From contig CM065698.1 in NCBI GenBank assembly GCA_017654935.2, positions 52,929,272 through 52,993,271 of the forward strand: a stretch of DNA of 64,000 nt, given 5' to 3'. Numbering within the stretch: the first letter of the stretch is position 1; each line of letters begins with the position of its first letter. A program made the position numbers and the translations under genes. Under the pieces are notes generated by a model that was not told the DNA's origin, did not search any database, and saw only the letters and a list, made by a program, of their open reading frames with translations. The stretch is from Phymorhynchus buccinoides. Its lineage: Eukaryota; Mollusca; Gastropoda; Neogastropoda; Raphitomidae. Shown here one piece after another: positions 1-10,750 of the stretch.

Positions 1-185
1 AGCTGTTTGACTGTGTATGTGGATCTGTGTAACTATGACCGTGTGACTGTGTGTTTGTGTATGTATGACTGTGACCGTGTGTGTTTGTGTATGTATGACT
101 GTGACTGTGTGTGTTTGTGTATGTATGACTGTGTGACTGTTGCGTTCTCCATGCTATGTGTTACGTCTGACATACTCGGTGTGTC
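1..185. repeat. GT-rich minisatellite, about 27-bp unit
   Basis: Tandem variants of a unit built from GTGTTTGTGTATGTATGACT and GTGACC run from the window edge. The short open frame across it is a by-product of the repeat. It lies in the intron 5' of the EGF-like exon. Confidence 0.85.
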
Positions 186-253
186 TGTATGAAACAGTCT
201 GATGGAGTGTGTTGTTATGACACACTGACACTGTAATAGAATGTGTGCAACAG

Positions 254-287
254 AGCCTCCGCCAGGGAAGTTCGGGTCGTTGTGTGA
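254..287 (+). pseudogene. Truncated copy of the EGF-exon 5' end (copy 1)
   Basis: An acceptor-like ACAG is followed by the same start as the exon at 579 (GCCAGGGAAGTTCGGGTCG). The match breaks off after about 34 bases, and the frame meets no EGF cysteine pattern. It is a non-functional duplicate of an acceptor plus exon start. Confidence 0.7.
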
Positions 288-453
288 AGTAAATCAATCA
301 CTGTAACTGTGTTTCAACTGTGCTTATACGTGTGTGTTGTAATGACACAGTATGACGATGGCGGGTTGTTTTGAAACGGTATTGTATTGACACACTTTGA
401 GAGAGATGTGTTGTGTGGACACAATACGATGCCCGTTGTTAGTATTTTAACAG

Positions 454-479
454 AACCTCTGCCAGGGAAGTTCGGGTCT
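454..479 (+). pseudogene. Truncated copy of the EGF-exon 5' end (copy 2)
   Basis: TTTTAACAG is followed by AACCTCTGCCAGGGAAG, identical to the start of the exon at 579. The similarity ends after GGGTC. Together with the copy at 254 it shows that the acceptor region was duplicated twice upstream of the intact exon. Confidence 0.75.
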
Positions 480-578
480 TAATGTTAAATGACCCTTGAA
501 ACCGAACAAAGCCAGTGTGTTGTTTTGACACACTATGATGTGTTGATTATACACACCCGGCCACTAATGTGTGCACAG

Positions 579-701
579 AACCTCTGCCAGGGAAGTTCGG
601 GTCGTCGTGTGACTTGTTGTGTGACATCGAGCTCAGTGAGTGTGTGGACAACACCTGTCAGTGCAGCACTGGAGCCAAAGCAGACAGACAATTCAACTGT
701 G
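579..701 (+). CDS. EGF-like domain exon of a receptor-like gene (internal exon)
   Basis: The exon is flanked by an AG acceptor (577-578) and a GTAAAC donor (702-707). It is 123 nt long, phase 1 at both ends, which is typical of a mobile EGF-like module. Read in frame it encodes EPLPGKFGSSC, DLLC, DIELSEC, VDNTCQC and STGAKADRQFNC, which gives six cysteines in EGF-like spacing. EGF-like modules are extracellular, disulphide-bonded protein-interaction domains. The G left at the 3' end would complete a glycine codon with the GC that opens the transmembrane exon at 8126, so the two may belong to one membrane protein, although other exons could lie between. The rest of the ectodomain must lie to the left of the window. 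The ORF running on past 701 into CCTG/CAGT repeats is read-through into the intron. The exact family is not recognised. Confidence 0.72.
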
Positions 702-795
702 GTAAACAGAAACACATGTACAGATCACCTATGTCTGCCTGTGTGGGCTGGCGTGTCTTCTTTTTATCTCTGTCTTTCTTTCGCTCATTCTCTTT

Positions 796-800
796 GTTTG

Positions 801-868
<68 letters not shown>

Positions 869-959
869 CCAGTCAGTCAGTCAGTCAGTCAGTCAGTCAG
901 TCAGTCAGTCAGTCAGTCAGTCAGTCAGTCAGTCAGTCAGTCAGTCAGTCAGTCAGTCA

Positions 960-1046
<87 letters not shown>

Positions 1047-1107
1047 AGTCAGTCAGTCAGTCTGTCTGTCTGTTTGTCTGTCTGTCAGTCAGTCTGTCAG
1101 GTTTTTC
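796..1107. repeat. Composite tetranucleotide microsatellite (TGCC)n-(AGTC)n-(TGTC)n
   Basis: Three successive pure blocks occur: TGCC repeats to about 870, AGTC repeats to about 960 and TGTC repeats to about 1046. Mixed AGTC/TGTC follows. The three motifs differ by single bases, so one probably arose from another by point mutation and expansion. Confidence 0.95.
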
Positions 1108-1307
1108 TTTTTGAAAACTTCAGAGTGGACTAATACAAATGTTGTTATTGCGAAACAAAAGTGTCACTGAAGAACTTTATTATATTCAACAACATATTTG
1201 TGCAGTCTCTCCAATGCAGGGACTTTTTAATATGGAGAATCTGAAGATAGCAATGATAGTACCAACACCCTGCCTTGTGTCAATACCAACAGCTGAAAAT
1301 AGTAACT

Positions 1308-1582
1308 GTCAGCCCCCTATCACGATTGGAGTTGTGAGCTGACTCCAATGACAGAGGGAAGGGAGATATATTAATATTGAACAAGGATATGTCAGCCCCT
1401 TATCACGATTGGAGTTGTGAGCTGACTCCAATGACAGAGGGAAGGGCAGGGAGGGACAAATGTATTAATATTCAACAAGGATATGTCAGCCCCTTATCAC
1501 GATTGGAGTTGTGAGCTGACTCCAATGACAGAGGGAAGGGCAGGGAGGGACAAATGTATTAATATTCAACAAGGATATGTCT
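1308..1582. repeat. Three tandem copies of an approximately 95-bp unit with an internal hairpin
   Basis: Units begin TGTCAGCCCC and end CAACAAGGATA. The first lacks the GGGCAGGGAGGGACAAATG part. Each carries ATTGGAGT and ACTCCAAT as 8-bp inverted arms separated by nine bases. Confidence 0.85.
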
Positions 1583-1908
1583 GCCGCTCGGCGATAAATT
1601 AAAAAACAAAACAAAGGGAGATAGAGAGACAGACGAACAGACAGACAGACAGAAACAGAGACGGAGACAGAATGCGGCGTCAACTGTTGTTTCTGCTTTG
1701 TATGCGCATGCATGTGGCATCCGTTCCTCTGTCCCTGCACAATACTGGCCGCGAGGGAACTTTGCGCCCGCTGGGCTTCAGCCTCGTTCTGTATTACGAT
1801 TCATAGTTTACATGAGTTCTATCACATAATCAGTGTTTATCCAGTCAAGTGCTGGTGTTGCGATGTGCCACAGAAAGATACTATCAGTGGTTATGTAATG
1901 GGTTCACC
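1583..1908. other. No gene seen; GACA-rich tract and unique sequence
   Basis: A purine-rich GACA/GAGA stretch lies at about 1610-1672, followed by unique AT-mixed sequence up to the GAT array. No exon with convincing splice sites was found. Confidence 0.5.
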
Positions 1909-2912
1909 ACCACCAGTGATGATGACGATGGTGATGATGGTACAATGGTGATGATGATGGTACAATGATGATGATGATGGTACAATGATGATGATGATGG
2001 TACAATGGTGATGATGATGATGGTACAATGGTGATGATGGTACAATGATGATGATGATGGTACAATGGTGATGATGATGGTACAATGATGATGATGATGA
2101 TGATGGTACAATGATGATGATGATGATGGTACAATGGTGATGATGATGATGGTACAATGGTGATGATGGTACAATGATGATGATGATGGTACAATGGTGA
2201 TGATGATGGTACAATGATGATGATGATGATGGTACAATGATGATGATGATGATGATGATGATGATGGTACAATGATGATGATGATGATGATGACGATGGT
2301 GATGATGGTACAATGGTGATGATGGTACAATGATGATGATGATGATGATGATGTACAATGATGATGATGATGATGATGGTACAATGGTGATGATGGTACA
2401 ATGATGATGATGATGATGATGATGGTATAATGATGATGATGATAATGATGATGATGATGATGACGATGGTGATGATGGTACAATGATGATGATGGTACAA
2501 TGATGATGATGATGATGATGATGATGGTACAATGATGATGATGATGATGATGTTGATGATGATCATGATGATGATGATGGTACAATGGTGATGATGGTAC
2601 AATGATGATGATGATGATGATGATGGTACAATGATGATGATGATGATGATGGTACAATGATGATGATGATGATGATGGTACAATGGTGATGATGGTACAA
2701 TGATGATGATGGTACAATGATGATGATGATGATGGTACAATGATGATGATGGTGATGATGGTACAATGATGATGATGATGATGGTACAATGATGATGATG
2801 ATGATGATGGTACAATGATGATGATGATGATGTTGATGATGATCATGATGATGATGATGGTACAATGGTGATGGTACAATGATGATGATGATGATGATGA
2901 TGGTACAGTGAT
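1909..2912. repeat. GAT microsatellite / GGTACAATG minisatellite array
   Basis: Runs of GAT are punctuated by GGTACAATG, giving units of variable length. The minus-strand frames of up to 385 residues rich in His, Ile and Ser are artefacts of the repeat. The array continues after the LTR insertion at 2913. Confidence 0.97.
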
Positions 2913-5388
2913 TGTCACGAAATCCCCCGCTCGATCTTGATCAGAGATCGGGAGAGGGAAATCGCGAACCCCGAGGAGAGTCTCGCACGCCCAAACAGAC
3001 AAGCTCACAGGAGAAGGCACACGCGCACACCAGAAATACAATACAAAACAAGACTATTTATTATAACCAAGCAGACACACACTTACACAATTCAATACAC
3101 TCAATGTTTAACAAATTATCTACATAATATACATGGCATTCAAAAGTTTGTCCAAAGAATAAACTAAAGCCGGCAACTTAACTAATTAACTAAAAGAAAG
3201 TCTGTACGCAGAAACACAAATTGAAGAGAAAACGACGAAAAGGCAGGCGAAGAAGAGGTGTCCAACAAAACAAACAGCAGAGCGTCCGAAGAAGAGGAAG
3301 AAGAAGACAAGGGGAAAACTAAAGTCAGTAGAAGAAAAACTGCTGCCCCTCCTGGGGCAGACTACAGCAGCTGAAACAAAAGAGGAGGAACGGCAGAGGT
3401 CACCCCCAGACTCCTCAACAGGAACGGTCGAAGCCTGGCCCAAACCCACAGATCGGGCCTAACACGGGGCCAGACGGAAAGGCGAGCGACCTCTCACAGC
3501 CGGAAACGGAGAAAGGAGCGGTTGACCGGGCGGTCAACCAGGCAGCAACAGGTCAGGTCAGGAGACACGACCGGCCAAGGGCACCACAGGAAACCAGGAA
3601 CGCAGGTACAGGTACAGGATCAGGACTGTAGGAAAAACCAAAACAAAAACCTGGTTTTGAACACCCAGAGTAACAACAGTTTTGTGTTTACCCAAAAACT
3701 AATTCCCCAACAGTCCTCTTCAGGGATGTAAAAACCCACCCTCTTTAAACTTGGTTCTCTCCAAGAACCCCAAAACGCTGAACAACACTTTCTTTACAAT
3801 CCTTTTCACACGACTCAGTCTAGGGGTAATATTTCATCAAAAGGATTAACTAAAAGGTTTCACTTTTTCTGGAACAACAAGGCTTTCATACATTTAGAAA
3901 ATTCTAGCCTTTCAAATACAAAAACTAACAATTACATTATTCTGAAAATTTCACAGCTTTTCAGGTACAAGAATGGACACTTACATTCTTCTAAAAATAT
4001 TACATAAAATTTCACCACCAAAAATATGTCCTTTCCATTCTCATTTCTTCCAGAAGGCGGATGAACTACAGGAAAAGAATGTATTTCCCCAAAATGACAT
4101 CCACAAAGTACTTCAAAAAGTCAAAAGCCTTGAAAACATTAATGACACTTTCTCTCAAAAATAAAAACAGAAACGGGGATGAACGCTTTACAAAGCCCCT
4201 ATCAGCATAGCTAGAAGCGCAACTGGAATAACCCTCTGTTATCCAGCTCTCCGCAGAGTCTCTTAATACCTAATTAAGCTAGGACGATGGCCGCGAGGCT
4301 AAACATAGGCCGCAGGGCTAAACATATACCGCGAGGCTAAACATAGGCCGCGAGGCTAAACATATACCGCAACAAGGAATAATGCGCGCGCGTGCACGCA
4401 TTTAGGATTCTGAATCTCTGTGAACTCAAATACACTTTGCGCCCAAAAAACGATTTGTGCGGCCTAAACACACAATGGCGAGCAAAAACATTGATTCAAA
4501 AATATGTGGCGAATTCAAGTACCAAATTCTACGACCGGCGAAAACCTATCCAACTGACAAGTCACGACCCAGCCAGTCAGTTCCTTAGCCCCTTATGCAA
4601 AAATCAAGAAAATAATAAGAAAATGAACCAAAGAAAACGCACACAAATACACATGTTAGCAAACCTATAACTAGCTATTCTACATTGTTGCGCGCGCGTT
4701 GTTGTACGACTTTTAACGGGATTAATACTCATTTTATGCAGCTACTGACCAAACTTCCAAGTGGCGGAATGAAGAAGAAGAATCCTCCCCACAAGACAGT
4801 CGCAGCTCTGGTCTCGCCAAGGGCTCGGGGTAAGCGCGAGCAGGTGGAAGGGGTTCCGGACCGGCCACAGCTTTCTTCCAGGACTCCAGTGAACGCCAGG
4901 GACGATGACGGGGAAGGGAGGACGATGAGGAACCAAATAAAAAGGGGAGAAGATGGCGATGAGGATGAAGAGAGGAGACGATGTCTGCCGAAGCTCTGCA
5001 GCTTCGCTACCCTCACGTCTAGGACTCGTGCAGGGTAAAAGGTTGATTTCAGGATCCTTCAGGGACGTGGCCCTCAGCACACCTCAGCACTGGGCGGCCG
5101 TAGGTGGACAAAACGATGAAAAGGAGAAAGGATGAAGCGATGAAGCGATGTTGATTAACTGAAGGAAAAATATGGAGTGACGTTCGACAGGTTTAAAACT
5201 CATGAAGTCGCCAGTTGAATGTGGAGTCTCGCGAGAGGTCAGAGCTAACACGGGTTGCACGGATTTCACGAGTAGGTTGTCTCCCTTAGGTGAGAAGAAG
5301 GAGAAAAACCTCGGGGTCCTTTGTGATCGAGTGGTAGACGGTGCCTTTCTCTGTCTGTTCAGAAGAACAATGTCACAAACTCGTGACA
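2913..5388 (-). mobile_element. Solo LTR of a retrotransposon, copy A (2476 bp), 5-bp TSD GTGAT
   Basis: The element begins TGTCACGA and ends TCGTGACA, so it has TG...CA ends with 8-bp inverted termini. It is flanked by GTGAT at 2908-2912 and again at 5389-5393. A nearly identical copy lies in opposite orientation at 61043-63498. On the minus strand an AATAAA signal (complement of 3057-3062) sits about 145 bases before the end, followed by GT-rich sequence, which fits an R/U5 boundary. No integrase, reverse transcriptase or gag frame is seen, and the open frames inside look non-coding. Seen: ends, TSD, second copy. Inferred: a solo LTR left by LTR-LTR recombination. A non-autonomous terminal-inverted-repeat element is the alternative. 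Confidence 0.8.
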
Positions 5389-5519
5389 GTGATGATGATG
5401 GTACAATGATGATGATGGTGATGATGATGATGGTGATGATGATGATGATGGTACAATGATGATGATGGTGTTGATGATGATGGTGATGATGATGATGGTG
5501 ATGATGGTACAATGATGCT

Positions 5520-5550
<31 letters not shown>

Positions 5551-5731
5551 ATGATGATGGTACAATGATGATGATGTTGATGATGGTGATGGTACAATGA
5601 TGATAATAGTGATGATGATGATGGTGATGGTACAATGATGATGATGATGGTGATGATGATGATGACGATGGTACAATGATGGTGATGATGATGATGATGA
5701 TGATGATGATGGTAAATGATGATGATGATGG

Positions 5732-5762
<31 letters not shown>

Positions 5763-5824
5763 GATGGTACAATGATGATGATGATGATGATGGTGATGAT
5801 ACAATGATGATGATGGTGATGACG

Positions 5825-5856
<32 letters not shown>

Positions 5857-5911
5857 GATGATGATGGTGATGATGATACAATGATGATGATGATGATGAT
5901 GGCGATGATGG

Positions 5912-5942
<31 letters not shown>

Positions 5943-6234
5943 GGTGATGGTGATGATGATGATGGTGATGATGATGGTCATGATGATGATGATGGTGATG
6001 GTGATGGTACAATGATGATGATGATGATGGTGATGATGATGCAATGACGATGGTGATGATGGTACAATGATGATGACGATGATATGGTGATGGTGATGAT
6101 AATGATGGTGATGATGATGATGATGATGGTGATGGTGACGGCGGTCATTATGATGATGACGGTGATGATGACGGTTATGATGATGATGACGGTGATGATG
6201 ATGATGGTGATGGTGATGATGATGATGATGACGG

Positions 6235-6271
<37 letters not shown>

Positions 6272-6468
6272 ATTGATGATGATGATGGTGATGATGATGA
6301 CGGTGATGATGATGATGATGCCGGTGATAATGATGATGATGACGATGATGATGATGATGACGGTGATGATGATGATGACGATGACGGTGATAATGATGAC
6401 GATGATGATGACGGCGATGATGATGATGACGGTGATGATGATGATGACGGTGATGATGATGATGACGG

Positions 6469-6499
<31 letters not shown>

Positions 6500-6764
6500 G
6501 GTGGTGATGATGATGACGGCGGTCATGATGATGATGACGGTGATGGTGATGATGACGGTGATGATGATGATGGTGATGGTGATGATGATGACGGTGATGA
6601 TGGTGATGATGATGACGGTGATGATGATGACGATGGTGATGATGATGGTTATGGTGATGACGATGATGATAGTGATGATGATGATGGTGATGACGATGGT
6701 GATGGTGATATGATGGTGATGGTGATGGTGATATGATGGTGATATGATGACGATGATGATGGTG

Positions 6765-6795
<31 letters not shown>

Positions 6796-6848
6796 CGGTG
6801 ATGGTGATGGTGATGGTGATATAATGGTGATGATGATATGATGGTGTG
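5389..6848. repeat. GAT/GGTGAT/GACGGT array (continuation of the array before the LTR)
   Basis: GATGATGGT and GATGACGGT variants with occasional GGTACAATG continue for 1.4 kb. A CTG run (CTGCTGCTGCTG) occurs near 5517. The Met/Val-rich and His-rich frames are artefacts. Confidence 0.96.
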
Positions 6849-6924
6849 TTCCATGTTTTGCAGTGATGAAAAGTGTTGCTCAAAAACCAAGGACAAATCG
6901 ACGTCAGTAACCACTGTCTCTCTA

Positions 6925-7442
6925 TCATGTCTGTCTGTCTATAGTTTATCTCTATGTCTGTGTCTATAGTTTATCTCTATGTCTGTCTGTCTACCGTTTA
7001 CCTCTATGTCTGTCTGTCTATCCCTATGTCTGTCTGTCTATAGTTTATCTCTATGTCTGTCTGTCTATAGTTTATCTCTATGTCTGTCTGTCTATCCCTA
7101 TGTCTGTCTGTCTGTCTATCCCTATGTCTGTCTGTCTATAGTTTACCTCTATGTCTGTCTGTCTATACTTTACCTCTATGTCTGTCTGTCTGTAGTTTAC
7201 CTCTATGTCTGTCTGTCTATAGTTTATCTCTATGTCTATCTGTCTATCCCTATGTCTGTCTGTCTATAGTTTACCTCTATGTCTGTCTGTCTATGGTTTA
7301 TCTCTATCTGTCTATCCCTAGGTCTGTCTGTCTGTAGTTTATCCCTATGTCTGTCTGTCTGTCTATCCCTATGTCTGTCTGTCTATAGTTTATCCCTATA
7401 ACTGTCTGTCTATAGCTTACCTCTATGTCTGTCTGTCTATAG
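6925..7442. repeat. CTGT-rich minisatellite
   Basis: Alternating TCTGTCTGTCTATAGTTTA and CTCTATG or TCCCTATG segments form units of about 22-31 bp. All Ser/Leu/Tyr-rich frames here are repeat by-products. Confidence 0.93.
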
Positions 7443-7712
7443 AAATGGTCAGTTTCAATAACCTTGTAAGTTGCTACCGCTTTGATTGTTCAGGTTGGCA
7501 ACATTCAATGCATGGTTGATGAGAAGCGTGCTCTTCAGGTGTGCTTGTTTGCTAATGGAGAGGAGAAGGAATGCAGTTTCCTTAGCAATGTGTTCGTTAG
7601 TATTGTGCTATGAGAACTGAACTAAGCAAAACAGATAGCCTGTAAGTTGGGTGTGTCAATGACTGAAACAGCGGTATGGTTATTTATGGAGTCTAAGCTG
7701 AAAAGATACATC

Positions 7713-7713
<1 letters not shown>
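7443..7713. other. Unique intronic sequence, nothing recognised
   Basis: A short non-repetitive island lies between the CTGT minisatellite and the GA run. No frame with matching splice sites and phase was found. Confidence 0.4.
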
Positions 7714-7803
<90 letters not shown>

Positions 7804-7842
7804 GGAAAGAGAGAGAGAGAGACACAGAGAGACAGAGAGACA
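7714..7842. repeat. (GA)n microsatellite
   Basis: A nearly pure GA dinucleotide run ends in GACA-containing variants immediately before the acceptor minisatellite. Confidence 0.97.
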
Positions 7843-7843
7843 G

Positions 7844-8141
7844 ATGATGTTGAGAGTGTTGTTTCAGGCCTCATGCTGACCGTGGATGATGCTGAGTGTG
7901 TTGTTTCAGGCCTGATGCTGACCGTGGATGATGTTGAGAGTGTGTTGTTTCAGGCCTGATGCTGACCGTGGATGATGTTGAGAGTGTGTTGTTTCAGGCC
8001 TGATGCTGACCGTGGATGATGTTGAGTGTGTTGTTTCAGGCCTGATGCTGACCGTGGATGATGTTGAGGGTGTGTTGTTTCAGGCCTGATGCTGACCGTG
8101 GATCATGTTGAGTGTGTTGTTTCAGGCCAGATGCTGACCGT
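7844..8141 (+). repeat. Minisatellite carrying seven copies of a splice acceptor and exon start
   Basis: Units of 42-44 bp read ATGATGTTGAGTGTG, TTGTTTCAG, GCCTGATGCTGACCGTGG. The last unit is the genuine acceptor and first bases of the transmembrane exon (ag at 8124-8125, exon from 8126). Six upstream units each keep a polypyrimidine-AG and the first ~19 exon bases, then return to intron-like sequence. The working unit differs from the others by GCCAG instead of GCCTG. Confidence 0.9.
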
Positions 8142-8224
8142 GGTGCTGTCTCTGGTCTTTGGTCTGCTGTCTCTGGTACTGCTGGTCTTGGTGCTGTGGA
8201 GACGTCGCAAGAAAAATATCGAAA
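8126..8224 (+). CDS. Transmembrane-segment exon of the receptor-like gene
   Basis: TTGTTTCAG precedes the exon and the donor GTATGT follows at 8225. The exon is 99 nt, phase 1-1, the same phase as the EGF-like exon at 579-701. It encodes a hydrophobic run (MLTVVLSLVFGLLSLVLLVL, then VLW) followed by the basic stop-transfer motif RRRKKN. This is a classic single-pass membrane anchor with the cytoplasmic side C-terminal. Context suggests an EGF-containing surface receptor whose tail is encoded further right. No continuation with matching phase has been found, so the 3' structure is open. The frame running on from 8225 into GTGTGCGC sequence is intron read-through. Confidence 0.72.
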
Positions 8225-8369
8225 GTATGTGTGTGTGCGCGCGTGCGGGTGCGCGCGCATGTGTGTGTGCGCGCGTGCGGGCGCGCGCGCATGTGTGTGT
8301 GTGCGCGTGCGGGCGCGCGCGCATGTGTGTGTGCGCGCGTGCGGGCGCACGCGCATGTGTGTGTTTCTA

Positions 8370-8430
<61 letters not shown>

Positions 8431-8490
8431 GCGTGCGTGCGTGCGTGCGCGTGAATGTGTGCGTGCGCGAGAGTGCGCATGTGTCAGTCT
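8225..8490. repeat. Alternating purine-pyrimidine GT/GC tract (Z-DNA-prone)
   Basis: About four units of GTGTGTGTGCGCGCGTGCGG followed by GCGCGCGCAT are followed by a pure (GT)n run (about 8371-8424) and then GCGT repeats. The tract starts at the donor site of the TM exon. Confidence 0.93.
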
Positions 8491-8689
8491 GTGAGCTTAA
8501 TCGTGAGCAATGTAATGTTTTGCATGGTTATCAACTGCTGTGATTAAAAATAATATTCTTTTGGGGCACATACACAGCACATTTCAACATAGACATTGTT
8601 TACCAACATAGTTATGACCATATCTGCATTTAGGTACAATGTAGTACACTGAATTAAAAATACTGTTCACAAATGCCAATAACCACGAT

Positions 8690-9478
8690 TAGAACTCCTT
8701 ATAATATAAGGGTACATACAATGCAATTACTGCACACACCTCTTTGCCTTATGCACACGTTAAGTGGAGGTAATATAAGGGTACATACAACGCAATGACT
8801 GCACACACCTCTTTGCTTTATGCACACGTTAAGTGGAGGTAATATAAGGGTACATACAATGCAATTGCTACACACACACCTCTTTGCTTTATGCATACGT
8901 TAAGTGGAGGTAATATAAGGGTACATACAATTCAATTACTACACACACCTCTTTGCCTTATGCACACGTTAAGTACAGGTAATATAAGGGTACATACAAT
9001 GCAATTACTGCACACACACCTCTTTGCCTTATGCACACGTTAAGTGGAGGTAATATAAGGGTACATACAATGCAATTACTACACACACCTCTTTGCCTTA
9101 TTCACACGTTAAGTGGAGGTAATATAAGGGTACATACAATGCAATTACTACACACACACCTCTTTGCCTTATGCACACGTTAAGTGGAGGTAATATAAGG
9201 GTACATACAATGCAATTACTGCACACACCTCTTTGCCTTATTCACACGTTAAGTGGAGGTAATATAAGGGTACATACAATGCAATTACTACACACACACC
9301 TCTTTGCCTTATGCACACGTTAAGTGGAGGTAATATAAGGGTACATACAATGCAATTACTGCACACACATCTTTGCCTTATGCACACGTTAAGTGGAGGT
9401 AATATAAGGGTACATACAATGCAATTGCTACACACACATCTTTGCCTTATGCACACGTTAAGTGGAGGTAACTCATGC
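8690..9478. repeat. Minisatellite of 69-71 bp, about 11 copies
   Basis: Units contain AATATAAGGGTACATACAA, CTCTTTGCCTTATGCACACG and TTAAGTGGAGGT. The phrase ACGTTAAGT recurs at about 8757, 8827, 8898, 8967 and so on to 9457. Confidence 0.95.
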
Positions 9479-9693
9479 ATCTATTATTTTAATTAATCAG
9501 GTTTTTATATGTCAATCACTTTTTGTGAAATTGCGCAACACGCATTTCCATGCAGTGCTCAATATAATCTATTTTATAGTATGTTTTTAGTTCATGTATA
9601 AACATAAAAACTCTTGGTTGATTTTTATTGATCCTACATTTATAAAGAGATGTTTAGCTATCAAAAGAATAAAATCAAATCCCTCATCGGTTT
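9479..9693 (-). other. AT-rich sequence, probably 3' UTR of the adjacent LINE
   Basis: This stretch lies immediately 3' of the last LINE coding piece on the minus strand and has no frame of its own. Assignment to the LINE 3' UTR rests on position only. Confidence 0.35.
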
Positions 9694-10748
9694 TTATTTT
9701 TCCATCATTACCAAATAGTCTGAGCTCAGCTTAAGTCTAAGACAATTTTCACACTTAATTATCATTAAAGCTTCTAAGTCTTTACCTACTGTTGATCTCA
9801 TCATTATAGCTTTTGTTTGTTCATTACTTTGGCTATTGTTTATTTCAATGTGGGGATATCTTGTGTAGCTTTTAGTAGATTGCATACAACCCATGTATTC
9901 TAGATAATTAGTTTTAACATTATATCTCTTGACAAATGTTTTGTAGTCTAGGAACTTTCCATTTGCATCGACTAGATCTTTAACCAAAAATATTTGCCTG
10001 CTGCTTCAGTGTTTAAAACAAAAATCATTGCCTATGTTAAATGTGTTTCTGTAGAAAATAGGCTCTGCTAGCAGTTCTGGTGAAGTTTCGAGTTTAACGT
10101 TTAAACAAAAGTTTTCATAAGACAGAAATACATCTCTCCAAAAGAAATTGACATTGCTTAAAACATATTTTCTTGGACCATGCATATTCATTAATTCTTT
10201 ATCAGAACACAGTGTCTGCAATATATGTTTCCACTTAGGTTCTGTTTTAACTATCTTTTTAATCCATGTCATCTTTAAAGCCTGTATGTATTTCTCTATA
10301 TCGGGTATTCCTATACCACCTTCTTCTATATTATGCACTGCATATTTTATTTTTATTTTATCTTTCTTCTTATTCCACACGAATTCATAACTCATTTTCT
10401 GGAGGATTTGGAAGCAAAATCCATAGATATATAAGTTAGAGAGAACCAGTGACTTAAGTATAGCAATCCTGCCCAAAGGTGTACAAGTTCGCTTAGACCA
10501 TCATTATTATTTATTATGTTCTTGAATAGATTCCTTACCTCACTTAATTTATCTTTTGTATTAAGTTCAGTTATTTTTGTCATATCAATTGAAAACCATA
10601 TTCCCAAAAGTTTGAATTTAGAAGGATTCCATTTCATTTTATTTTCTTGTAGATGATTTGTAGAGTTCTTTTTTGTACCCAGCCAAACATTATTTGGTTT
10701 TTTCATAATTAAGTTTCAAACCAGAAATTTCTTCAAATTTACATAAAG
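9694..10748 (-). pseudogene. LINE reverse transcriptase, C-terminal part (segment 3 of a split element)
   Basis: On the minus strand this reads a RT-thumb and C-terminal LINE region. It has CKFEEISGLKLNYEKT at the 5' side, then SKFKLLGIWFS, then GRIAILKSLVLSNLYI and ILQKMSYEFVWNKKKDKI. GGIGIPDIEKYIQALKMTWI follows, and VKDLVDANGKFLDYKTF lies near the end. These phrases are typical of the L1/Tx1-like LINE C-terminal domain. The copy is dead: there are frameshifts near 10690 and 10480 and an in-frame stop after DFCFKH at 10006. The upstream part of the same gene is found at 12932-12994 and 19290-19497, displaced by two later insertions. Confidence 0.85.
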
Positions 10749-10750
10749 TA

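Noticed and set aside
1884..3041. 385-residue minus-strand frame of His/Ile/Ser repeats
   Set aside because: It is a translation of the GAT/GGTACAATG array; all three frames are open for the same reason and there is no coding signature.
4729..5080. Conserved frames shared by both LTR copies (for example Ser-rich frames at 4729-5016 and 61407-61748)
   Set aside because: They are open in overlapping frames on both strands at the same place, are low-complexity, and are conserved only because the copies are recent duplicates.
2913..5388. Terminal-inverted-repeat DNA transposon instead of a solo LTR
   Set aside because: Ends are short (8 bp), TG...CA with 5-bp duplication and a poly(A) signal near one end, which fits an LTR better. 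It is kept as an alternative.
6864..6906. 43-nt possible exon (TTTTGCAG before, GTAACC after) reading DEKCCSKTKDKSTS or MKSVAQKPRTNRR
   Set aside because: Splice sites look good, but the length is not compatible with the phase-1 ends of the EGF and TM exons, and no homology is known. It could be part of a two-exon step that I cannot see.
5373..6914. 513-residue His-rich frame
   Set aside because: Product of the GATGATGGT microsatellite; no domain and no splice sites.
8089..8543. Cysteine/valine-rich frames over GTGTGC sequence
   Set aside because: Read-through from the TM exon into an alternating GT/GC intron tract.
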